Below, piece after piece: positions 47,101 to 59,100 of a stretch of DNA of 64,000 bases. The notes below the pieces were generated by a model, which saw nothing but the letters and a program-made list of their open reading frames with translations, did not search any database and was not told where the DNA came from. The stretch spans positions 6,198,001-6,262,000 of the forward strand of contig NC_088323.1 of assembly GCF_910592395.1 (NCBI RefSeq). Reading direction: 5' to 3'. Numbering within the stretch: position 1 is the first letter of the stretch; the number at the start of each line of letters is the position of its first letter. Both the position numbers and the translations under genes were made by a program. Origin of the DNA: Lineus longissimus. Taxonomy: Eukaryota; Nemertea; Pilidiophora; Heteronemertea; Lineidae.

Positions 47101-50100
47101 CAATTTATATTTACAGTGACGCCACCTTACGGCTTCTTGTGGTGCCAAGGAACGAGGACATTCTGCAAGTGGCCTATCAGAGCTCAGCGTACAACCAGGG
47201 CTTGGACACGTTCCGAGGGAGCGCCAGCAACATTCCTTACCCACCAGATCAGGTAGCAGCCCCACCTCTACCGCAAAGCAGGCCGCCAGAAGTACCGCAG
47301 CGGAGACCTTCATCGTCGAGATATCGATCAGAAGTACGGTTCTCTTCCATAGACAAGGATGTTGATGATGATGAAGTGGTCGAAATGCAAGAAGAGCCGC
47401 AGTGTTTCTCTACAGCACCAACGATGCCACTGCAGTCAGGCTCCATATCGAGTCATGAGTCGATGGATAGTCAGCTGTCTCCGGCCTACTTACAGGAGTC
47501 AAGTGATTCTGGGAGAATTTATACGTCGGCAGTGACGTGGCCTCGGCGTGGAAGTAAACCGGAAGAAATGACATATCACTCGGGTGTGTCAAACGGACCG
47601 CCTGCTCCGGTGCGGACTTCGTCCAAAAATATTTCGTTGTCGCACCTTCAGAGATTTGAGGCAAAGTCGGGAAGTTTGGAAAGTATTTCTAAATCAAGTA
47701 AATCAAGTAGTGACAGTTCCGGGTCGAGAATGGCGGATATTATGTTACGACGTCAGGACTCGAGTGAGAATTCAGACAACCAGGGGAATCTGTCTGTGCC
47801 GTCAAGTCGCGATGTAAATCGCTGGTCTGCGCCCGAGGAGCAGAGGAGTATACTACAGTATAAAGAAAGTTTACGGAAGTCGCAAGAGGATTTATTCAGT
47901 GCGTCGTCTAGGAGTGCCAAACAGGTTGCAGTTTTATCCAAATCTGTTACGACGGGTCAACTGCAGGTGGCCCACGTTTCCTCTGCCCCTACGTCACCTT
48001 CCAGGCCAAATCTCCCCTACACAAAATCGCACACGACCTCGTCTTTACTGAGTAGGAATAAATATTTCGATATCGAGTCTGACGGAGGTGGTTCATATAA
48101 TAACGAGGAAATCAAAATAACCGTTGCTGCGTCGACCACGCAGACGTATTCCACGACGACATATGTGACATCAACTGGTAGTAATACCGTAGCGACGACC
48201 TCAGTGACGATAAACCCGACCCCTGTCGGAGGAATCCGGTATTTACCAGCATATAGCAGTCAATTGCCGGAGCCGGTTACAAAACCACAAATCATAATCC
48301 GGAGGCGGAAAAGTTACGATAATATTCTAGACGATGGCCCACGTGGAAGAGGCGCACTGCGTAAAATACACGATAACTTGAGATCTGACTCAAATTTATT
48401 ACCACGACAACACCGGATTCCGGTGAAACATCAGGACACGTCGCCAAGTCATGTGATGAAAATTGAAAAGGATTATGGTGCTGAGGGAGTCTCTGTGACG
48501 GTAAAGAGAACCCCCATTCAGGATACTCAAGGGGGCACTAGCATTGTCTCCCAGAGACTAAGTCAATTTGAGGTTGGTAGTTATGAATCCTTGCCAAGTT
48601 CTACTAACGTGAGACACCAGTTTGAACTCAGAAAATTAGAAACTAGCGCCCAAATAGACAGTGTAGCACAGAAAGCGGCAAAATTTGATAGTTTTAATAA
48701 CAGTGACCAGGTTGATGGTAACAATGGTAATAAAAAAATATTAATTCAAATACGGAATCGGCAACCGTATGACAGTTCTACCCTACCGGCGCTGCGGCGG
48801 CCATATATACGCCAACAAGATCCGCCACCTAAGACTCCCTCTATTGACCTGCATAATGAGGCGCCTAAGTTAATAATGGGGACTGCGTTCGAGACTTCAA
48901 AGCGGGTCACAATCGGGCCGACTGGATGGGAAAATAAGAGTAAAAGTACGAGTTTCTTGGTGGACGACCGGTCGTATCCGGATGGTGGAGCGATGTCATC
49001 TGTTCGGCCGCAGCAGTCCTATTCTGTGCTGCATTCAAACCAGGATCGCACAAAATGTAAGTATTTAGTGTACCGTACAGAAAATTCAGAATAAAAGAAG
49101 GAGGGGGGTCAGTGGCAGTGGCAAAGAGGCTAAAATTAAGAAATGATCCTATCTATAAAATGGGGTTGGTGACATGGGATTCCCGATGCTGTAAGTCGGT
49201 TATCTGAGGGTGATTCCCCATTCTATTCAGGTGTAATGAGTGGCATCATTGCCAGGTTTTGTCGACCTGGTCAATGAGACTACACAAATAAAGAAAGTGA
49301 AAGTTAGATAGTGAAATAGTGAAATGATTCCCTGTTACTTGGTGCCAATGTCGTGGGGCTTGGCAAGCTGTCATCAGGGTTTCACAGGCTGTCATTGGCG
49401 TAAACAAGGCACATTGACTGTACCATTCTATTGAGGTGTAACAGTCGGGTCAATGACTTACAAATGTCAACGGGACAACCGAAAAAAGAGAGGGGAAGTA
49501 ATGAAAATCTGCCACAAATGTTGATGATGTCGAAACTTGCTTGGGTGCCTCATATATCAAAATAAACACATCACGTGGTCTTGTTTACAATTCATAAACT
49601 GCTGTGGTTGGCTATTGAAATCAGTATGTTGCAAGCCATTCCAAGGAAAGAATTCTATATTGGCTGGATAAAAAAAGCAGAAGTGTTTTTGAGTTGGAAT
49701 ACTGAACTTACTGTCAGCAGCGGATCTGGAGTGGTCGAGTCAAATACGATTTGTTGACCAGAAATCAGAAATTCATACTGTATTCTAAAACATGTGGAAA
49801 CAAGTATTAATGAGAAAAGCTTCTTTTCGGAGCATTGCCCTTGACTTTAAGGCTTGGGTTTTATACCTGTTCTGGCACCAGCCATCACCTTATGGCAAGT
49901 ATAATGCACATCCATAATGATCAGCATACTCGTGTAACTTAAATTGGTTGCAAGTGGTTCATTCAGTTGGACGTCCCATTTATTTTATTTTAACTCTTTT
50001 ATCCAGTTACACGGCAGTCGTCGGAAGAGAGGAATCCCAATCCCTACACCAATAGTGAGACATCGATGTTTACCTCCTCCCAGTCCATGTGTAACATGAG

Positions 50101-53100
50101 CAGCAGCAGCACATCGTCGAGCCTTGTATCGCCAAATCTACCCAAGGTTGAGCACGACCTGACCTCGTCCCAGGACCGATCGCCTACTACACCGCCAGGC
50201 CTTGAAACCGATGTGGGATCGGTCACCCGTCGGATCAAAGCGACAGGTAGGAAGTTATCTCTGATTATTTTCTTGTGAGGGAAACACCCAACACTGTATC
50301 GTATAGCAGCGTTTTATTCAAGCTTCTTCAGGGTAAACTATTCTCACAAAATACATGTTGAAACAATTTGTACGATATAGATACTCACAAAATAACACAG
50401 CGTGGCCGAGACCTGTTCCTCTGACCGCATGTTCCAAGTTATCCCTGAAGTCATCAGTGTGTGATTTGTAGACAGAACACACATGGCCTGTCATCTCGAC
50501 CCCATTTCATGAAGAAGTTGCACTCTAAATTTGGGTGATTTTGCACAGAAAATGATGTATTTTAACAAAATATCATATCTCTCATCTGAAACTTCCAAGT
50601 CCAAAGTATCTAGAAATATTCATTTTGTGTCATTCAAACTTACCTATGGAACACTTTTGCATGTTACTCCATTTGGGCTCAAACACAAGAGTATCCCTTT
50701 AATTTTCTAAAGGGAGAACTGAGTTAACAGCTCGGCCGCCAGGCGGCGCCCTGACCGATCCCGCGAGATCGCGCCGATCTCATGCCGCCATATTCAGTCT
50801 TTACTCTTGTGCTTCTACGAAGCACATCGTTTTTTCAAAGCTGCCGTGAATTCGATTTAAAACCAAATTCAACCAGCCAAGTCTAGACGATTTTTGGGTT
50901 CATTCACCTACGGAGTAGACCGCCAAACTAATCTTGGCATTAGTATTGTCCAGTCTATTTAATTATAGACATTTTCTTAGCTAGCTTAGTCGACCCGGCT
51001 CCATTATTTTGATCTTGGTAGGGTAGAGTTAAGTAGGCTATTCTCCGCTCTATTGTAATGAACAAGACTCAGATCCATTGCAATAGTGTTTAATTCAAGT
51101 AGGCATGTTTTCCTTTCCATTAATTATTGCGTCCTTTCTGTCCTACTTGGGGTTCCCAGTGTTTTTATTGTCATTGGTACCATTTTTTATATGGCGTACC
51201 CCTCCGACGGCATCCTTTGTCTCACCACAAAGGAATGCGTCTGGTGGCGGGAAACGGGCCGCGAAGACGCCTAAACCCTCTTCCGGTTCCGTTTCCGGGC
51301 ATATAACCCGGAGGTCTAGCAAACCTCCCGCCACCACCCCTTCCGTCAGCCGAGTTCCGGTTCCGGCCGCGGCTGCGAAGGATGCGGGATCTGACATTAT
51401 TAATGTATGTGGTCCCAAGGGAGACTTACATCCAATAAGTCTCCAAGGGTTTAATATACCCCGGACCTCAGGGAACCTTCCGGTTCCCCTGTCGTCCGCT
51501 CCCCCGAGTACAAGCCCTTTGTACCCGCGGGAGCACCCTGCTTCCGGTCCGCCGATTGCAGTTCCGGTTACTGACGCGGGTTCCCGTTTTTCAGTAACCG
51601 AAGACTCTACTGGGGGTTTTTCTCAGTCTTTACTGCGAAATAACCCCAGTCCTCACGGACACAGTAGAGTAGGGCCGGACCTTATAACGCCACCTCCGAA
51701 ACGCCATGCGTCTTCGGTAACAGCGTTTCCGCCCTCCGTACCTCCTTCTAAAAGGGCTTCCGGTAGCTCCATACCGGCGAAGGAGTTACGGGCATTTCCG
51801 GTTTCGGACTTCGTCCTACCGGAAATGCAGGCACCTTCCTACGTTGGCCAACCTCTTGGGTGGAACCAACCGGAAGTGCCACCCCCTCCTCGTAGCAGAG
51901 GCGTCGTTCCCATGGAACGAGCTACGCAGAGAGGACATCTGAACTCTGGTTCAGAATATGGGAATCTTCCGCTTCCGGAAGACCCATTCGCCCGTACATA
52001 CGGCTTCCAGGGTTCGCTTATGCGCTCACCCTCGCCTCAACCGCCCGTCGTTGAGAGAAGCCGCACGTCGGGTCCGGAACCCGAGTCGGGACAGCAACTG
52101 TCCCAGCTCATCCAGATGGTAGCAGGTCTTTCTGATAGACTCAGCCATCTGGAGCAGGGTTCCGGTTCCTCTGGTGCGCCTGGTCCCATCGGATACCCAC
52201 CATCCGACTCCTCTATTTTAGAGGAATTTTCTGAGAACGAGAGTTCTCAGCCAGGCTACCGCTCCCCCAATCAGGAGGAGCTGTCACCAGAGGAGGCCAG
52301 TATCCTGTCGGATATGAGGACACTCAGATCCTTGATCAGAGCGTACCTCCCGCAGGATCTGTGCCCTACCCCGCCGGAACTGCCAGCCTTGTCAACACCG
52401 ACCTTTTCACTCTGGGGACAGGAAGTGGATCCCAATCCACAGGTTTCTCAAGGCTCCACTCGGGCACTTGAATTCCTTCCTCCCTCCCCGTCGGTGTTAG
52501 CAGTCTCTGAACTTTTTGAGCGTACAATCAGAGACTCACAAGGCGCCCACCAACGTACTTCCATCCCTGTCCTTCCGGCAGTCGGACCGGAAGCTTGGTG
52601 TAAACCGGGGAAGTTGTTCACGGCACAACTTCCTCCCGTTAGGCAGTACCGCGCTGACTATTATCGAGTCAGCTCGGCCGGCTGTCCAGCTGCAGCATCG
52701 ACTTCCATATTAAAGGACGATGTACAGCTGGACCAACTCGTGCCTAGGGTGACCTCCTCCTCGGCTTACCGAGACCTTAGAGCACAAGAGGGTCTGGCCA
52801 AAAACACGTTAGCGGTGCTCTCCTACGCAGAGCACACTAACCTGGCCCTAGCCAGATCCCTAAAAGATAATGAGTCACTATCTGATGACACAAAATCGCT
52901 TGTGACATCCTTGTCACATTCGATTAACACGCTATTGCGCTGTCCGCCAAGACTGCAGCAAATAGCGTCCTACTCCGTAGAGACGCCGCACTGGGCTCTC
53001 TCAATGTCATCAGATCCCTCCAGCTGGAAGGGGCCTTAAGAACCGCTCCTATGGACGGTTCTTTCCTGTTTGCAGATTCTGTACAAGAGGCGGCTCAAGC

Positions 53101-56100
53101 ACAGAAAGATTGGGACAAATTATATGCCCCCACTGCGACACAGAGGGCCAAGAGGTGACTCCCCCCTCCTTTCTCCTCCCGGACGCAAAAAGGAGCCGAC
53201 TCCGGTAGTCGGGGGCCGTCTGCAAAAATTTGCAGACATTTGGGACGATTGGTGCCCAAAGGGGTCCCCAGTCCCAAACATGTTGAGGTACGGAGTGAAA
53301 CTAGATTTCAACCGTACCCCCCCGACTACCATATATCCAACCCCAGTTCAGCCACCGAAGGACCCAGTCAAGGCCTCTGCCCTCCAAGCAGAGGTCGCGA
53401 CATTACTGGAGAAGCAAGCTATCCAGGTCCTTCAAGATCCATGCTCCCCCGGCTTTTACAGCCACGTTTTCTTGGTTCCCAAGAAAGCAGGGACATGGAG
53501 GCTGATCATAGACCTTTCCAGGTTAAACACCTTCTTGAATGTTCCTCATTTCAAGATGGAAACCACCAGGTCTATAGCAACGGCGATACAGCCCAACGAT
53601 TGGGCGGTATCGATGGATTTAATGGATGCGTACTTACATGTACCGATCCATCCAGACTATCAACACTTCCTTCGATTCCATTACGAAGGAAAGACGTATC
53701 AATTCAGGGCCCTGCCGTTCGGTCTGGCATCGGCACCCCTAATTTTTACGATGATAGTCACAGCCTTCGTCGCTCCCTTTCACGTGATGGGGTTCAAGCT
53801 CCATCACTACCTAGACGATTGGCTACTCCGTTGCAAATCGCGGGAACTACTACTGCAACAACTTCAGGTTCTAAAGCAAAAAGTAGTTTCCGCAGGTTGG
53901 ATTATCAACGAAACAAAGTCAGAATTCATACCATCCCAAGACTTCGTTTACGTTGGAGTTCGGTTCCTTACGGCCATTGGGAAAATGCTGCCCCCCCTAG
54001 ACAGGATAAAGAAAAGTCTTCATCTCGTCGCAGAATTCAGAGGAAGGACTCAAGCTCCCGCAAGGCGATGCTTGAGCCTTTTGGGACTTCTGAATTCGGC
54101 AGCAGACCAAATCCCCCTTGGCCGTCTATATATGCGTCCCATCCAGATGTTTCTAATGTCTCTATGGAAACCCCACAGGGACCCATTAGACAAGTTGGTA
54201 TTGATACCTCAATACCTACTCAAGAACGTCTGGAACTTCTGGGAGTCGGAGACTCGTCTCCAAAGCGGTGTAGATCTTGCTCCACCGCCCCCAGAAGTGT
54301 CCCTGTTCACAGATGCTTCCCTACTAGGGTGGGGAGCACATCTGAACAACGGGGACATGTCCATAAGAGGTCTATGGACAAGGGAGGAGACCATTCTTCC
54401 AATAAATATATTGGAAATGAAGGCTGTCCTTCTTGCCGTGAGGGCTCTTTCCCTTCGCCTGAAGAATCGGAGAGTAACCCTGTTCTCCGACAATTCTACA
54501 GTAGTAGCATATGTCAGGAGACAGGGAGGCACAAAGTCCGGCATTCTTTGCCAGCTAACTTGGGAGCTTTACCATCTTTGTGCCGACCTTGGAGTATCGA
54601 TATGTGCCAGACACATACCGGGCAATCGCAACATCCTTGCCGACGCCCTGTCCCGTCAGAACAAGCTAGTTCAGACAGAGTGGACACTCCATCAGGAGAT
54701 TGTAGACGAACTTTGTCGCCTTTGGCAATCTCCGAAGGTAGATCTGTTCGCCACCAGGCTGAACAATCGCCTTCCCATCTATTACTCTCCACTTCCGGAC
54801 GAAGAGGCCCTGGAAGTCGACAGCCTTACAGCCTCTTGGGTCGGGCTGAACGCATATGCGTTTCCACCCCTCCCTCTCATCCAACCAGTCCTGAACAAGA
54901 TCTTGACCAGCCATCCGGTGAGAATAACTCTCATCGCACCTTGCTGGCCAAATCAGGCCTGGTTCCCAGCCTTGCTGGAGCTCCTGATAGATCACCCCAG
55001 GAGTCTTCCTACTTGGAAGCACCTCCTGTGGCACCCCCTGGGGAGATGCTACCACCAGAACCCTGGATTTTTCAAGTTTCACGCCTGGAACTTATCCAGT
55101 TGCATCTCCACCAGAGAGGCTTTTCGGACATCGCTGTCAAGCGCATGTCCGCACCTCAAAGGGGGTCTACCCTTGATGTGTATCAAGGAAAGTGGTCTAC
55201 CTTCACTTCCTGGTGCAGGGAGAACGGAGTTAATCCGATCTCTCCCTCTATATACAGATTAGTTGATTTCCTTATTGAATTATTCACGGAAAGACAACTA
55301 TCTGTCACGGCTATAAAAGGGTACAAGTCCGCCATCGCTTCTACCCTCCGTGTTTTAAGCACCTGGGATCTTCGTTGGGAGGACCAAATAACCCCTCTTT
55401 TCAGAGGAATGTTATTAGAGCGTCCTAGACCGGTTCACAACACCCCTAAATGGGACCTTGCTGTTGTCCTTAAGGTGCTCATGAGGCATCCTTTTGAACC
55501 CATGTCTATTTCATCCATGAAATATCTGACACTCAAAACGGTCTTTCTAGTAGCCTTGGCTACCGCCCAACGGAGATCAGAGCTCCATGCACTTTCTTTT
55601 AAGAAGCTGGCTTTTAGAGAGGGAGGGGAGGTTATCCTGGCTTTTATACCAGGATTTCTGGCGAAGAACCAGGGACCGGCCGCCTCTCGGCCCCCGGTTA
55701 CTATTCCCTCTCTGTCAGGAACGATCTCTTATGATCTTCCTGACAGAACTTTATGTCCCGTCAGGGCCCTAAAGTTCTACATAAATAGGACAAAACCTCC
55801 CGGTATCCGCCAGGGGAGAGAGCGTTTGTTTTTGTCCTATAAGGAGGGAAATAAACGAGAGATAGCGGCCGCCACTATTTCAAGGTGGATTGTGGAGACT
55901 ATTCGTCTTTCCTACAACACCTTGAAGACTTCCTCTGATCTTCGTGCGCTAGCTAACATCTCAGCGCACGAAGTTAGAGCACTAGCCACCTCCTGGGCTA
56001 ACTACCGAGGAGTTGCTCTTCAAGAAGTCGTTTCCGCTGCATGTTGGAGTAATCACTCCACATTCTCTCGTTTCTACCTACGAGACGTTTCTTCCCTCGT

Positions 56101-59100
56101 AGATGGCATGCACACAATCGGCCCGATTGTGTCTGCGGGGCATGTTGTTTGATCCTGGCTAGATCAAAAAAGGGGGGGAAGCCCGATTGAAGAGTCAAAC
56201 GCGCATCTTGCGCCATTTTTGATGTGCCCTATCTTCAACATCCAGGCAACCCCTAGTAGACTAGAAAGGACGCAATTTCTTATTGTTGTTTAGCAATAAC
56301 TCATTCTACACCCTTCAACATGCCTTACTTGCTCTAAGCTCTGTTGCCGGAAAGAAGATGGTTTTATTACGCAATTCTAGCGCTTTCCGGAGAATGGGTC
56401 TATTACTCTCTATAATATGATTGTAATACCGAGATCAAAATACCGGTCCTCCGGTTCTCCCCATTTCTTTCCCCTGGCGGTCCTCCTTAGCTAATATGCC
56501 GGTGGTGCCTCCTGGATGGAACAACAGCTCAGCCTTAGGTAAGTCCTCGTTTCCCACCTCCATTAGGTTGCTGGGATTCGATGCAAAAGTGTTCCATAGG
56601 TAAGTTTGAATGACACAAAATGCCCATTTCCTTACAAGAAATGGCCATTTTGTTAGTTCATACTTACCTATGGAACACGGCCCTCCCGCCGTCCCCACAA
56701 ACGGGACATACTCTTTATTAACGCTCAAGAGTAAAGACTAAATATGGCGGCATGAGATCGGCGCGATCTCGCGGGATCGGTCAGGGCGCCGCCTGGCGGC
56801 CGAGCTGTTAACTCAGTTCTCCCTTTAGAAAATTAAAGGGATACTCTTGTGTTTGAGCCCAAATGGAGTAACATGCAAAAGTGTTCCATAGGTAAGTATG
56901 AACTAACAAAATGGCCATTTCTTGTAAGGAAATGGGCACTTTGCCAGAAACAGACTTTAGATCAATATTTCATGAAGTCAAACAAACGAAAATCTTCTTT
57001 CATCAACCAGGTGCAGAGGAAGATAACGATGTGAAACTATTCCGGCGGATATCGTACCTGAAAGCCACAGCCAAGGAACGGGGACATCTTAACCTGCCTG
57101 TCAGTGCGGCCACCTTGGAAGTGGGAGAGGAGGGCGCCGAAGTCAACCCAGCTGATCAACCGTAAGTGTATTTCCCTGCTACTGAAGCGCAACAGTCTTC
57201 TTAGAGAATTGAGAAGTCGACCTGGCTGATTAACCGTTGGTGCATGTCCCTCGCTACAGAAGGGTTACAATCTACTTTGAAAGTTTGCAATTGACGCCAC
57301 TCTGTCACCGTCTTTTGTCTTGGTTGCCTCTTCTTATGGAGTGTGGCCATTGTCTTCTTGTTACAAGCCCTGTTGCCTGAAGAAGTTTTGCCTAAAATTG
57401 GGCTCACAAAACTCTTTGGACTTATGGTAATGTGCTATTGTGTCAGTACAGTCTTGAGATGTGAGGATATTCTGCTTTGGGGGGGCCATGCATGGGTGGG
57501 TCTTATAAAGAAAGCAAAAATTCACATTTGATATTAAAGAACTTTCATTTTGATTTCAGGACTACACCAACAAAAACCAGTATCCGAAAACTTAAGTCTT
57601 TCTTTGGAGAAAGGGTAAGTTTGCAAATGAGGTGATTTCTGGTGATTCTGGAAACATGAGTAGCTTGTTTAGATTCCACCTCTGGCTGAAGATGGAGTCA
57701 CTTGGCTGATAAAGCTAGTTAGTGTGATTACTGTGATGGCACAGCAAAATGCCTTGGATAAATAGGATGAATACTCCTTGGAGAATAATACCTCCAAGTG
57801 CAGAGCAAACACTGAAGAAGAAGAAGAAGAAGTCCTGATAAGTACTAAGCCAATCATGTTAATGCAGTCAGTGACTCATGACCCTTCTCGGAAGGGACAC
57901 CTTGCTTGAAAGGGCCATTGCTATTGCCAAATGCCTATAATCTCAGATAGCCTATAGCCTGACCAGTTTCGTTGCACTTATTTTCCAGACACCAAAAATT
58001 GTTGAGGCAACAGAGCGTCGGCCCCAGTTTGCAGATCTATCGTCACCGCCTGGCGAGATACTCAAGGAAGGCGTCCTGACCTGTAAATTAGCTTTAGTTG
58101 ACGGGAGGCGTGGGAGTGATCGGTCGTGGAAGCAGAACTGGTGTGTCCTGTGTGGGCACTATCTGTATTTCTGCAAGGAAAAGAAAGAGAGTCAGTTGGT
58201 AGGTTGATGTTTTTATTGCTGGAACCCGACTTTCTGATACCGAAAACTTTTTCTCCCTTATGCGACATCTGCCTCCTTAAGAGAGTTGCCTTTCCTACCA
58301 TATCACATGAGTGTTGTGGGACCGACAGGAAATCGCACCCAGGCCTCAAGGTGACTGCTGATGTTTCCACCGCGCCAATCCCAACAGCCCAAAACTTTGT
58401 TTTGAATATATTCTTGTTATTTTTAGGGCACCCAAGTGATCAACGAGGATCTCCCCATCTCGATCAAAGGATGTACCGTAGACATCGCGCACAGTTATAC
58501 CAAGAAAAAACACGTCCTCCGCCTGTGCACGCAGAACAACTGTGAATATCTTCTCCAGGCAGACGACCATGAGTCCATGATGAGCTGGATTAATGCCCTC
58601 CAGGCTGCGTGTGCTCTTGATGAGGAGGTGAGGTTTTGAGTTGATTGTTTGTGCATATTGTTTGTTGTCTCAATTGGCAGATTTTCTCAATGCGAATGAA
58701 GGTCTTTTGTATCATTGAAAAGGATTTTGAGGAGGATCGGATACATCCGCAGTTGTTTCTTGAATATGAAAAGAATCCTCAGATTTCTCATCAAGAACCA
58801 AAGGTAGCTGAGATTTCGAGAAGATGTTGGAAATAATAAAAAATACTCTTTCTCTCGATGTTTTAGGAGGATCAGACCCTGAAGAGTCAGTCCAATCTAA
58901 TTGTCAAGAAGTCGAATCAGCACGACCACCAGACACAAAAGATGTCGCCACTCGTACCGCCAAAGTCGACAGTCAAGAAAATTGCTGCCTTATCCTTCCG
59001 TGCCAGATCACCAGGTCATTCACCGGGAATAAGACCTCGAAAAGGTAATTATTAGTTCAGCCAAAAAACTATATATGTCAAGGTGAAAACTTCAGCTCCA

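Larger units (their letters stand above)
50621..56938 (+). mobile_element. DIRS-type tyrosine-recombinase retrotransposon, near full length
   Basis: About 6.3 kb, bounded by inverted terminal repeats and carrying a gag-like frame, an RT/RNase H/methyltransferase-like frame and a tyrosine recombinase frame in order. Replication in the DIRS group goes through a circular intermediate inserted by the recombinase without target duplication. The internal complementary region at 56581-56678 contains the right outer end joined to the left outer end, which fixes both element borders to within about 2 nt (a CA is shared). No target duplication is visible, as expected. Oriented with the host gene. Confidence 0.95.
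50247..57010. other. ARHGAP21/23-like intron 5, hosting the DIRS element
   Basis: Without the 6.3 kb element this intron would be about 450 bp, typical of its neighbours. 5' remainder 50247-50620, 3' remainder about 73 nt (56938-57010) including the acceptor TTTCATCAACCAG. Confidence 0.85.

Noticed and set aside
47249-47664. Minus-strand ORFs over exon 4 of the ARHGAP21/23-like gene
   Set aside because: Antisense of a GC-rich coding exon; the sense frame has conserved PDZ sequence.
54209-55082. Minus-strand ORFs inside the DIRS pol region
   Set aside because: Antisense shadows of the RT/recombinase frames; no motif of their own.
57989-58198. Apparent frameshift in the PH-domain exon
   Set aside because: On careful recount the exon is 210 nt, an exact multiple of three, and codes [12 protein letters not shown] without a break; the earlier impression came from miscopying the sequence.
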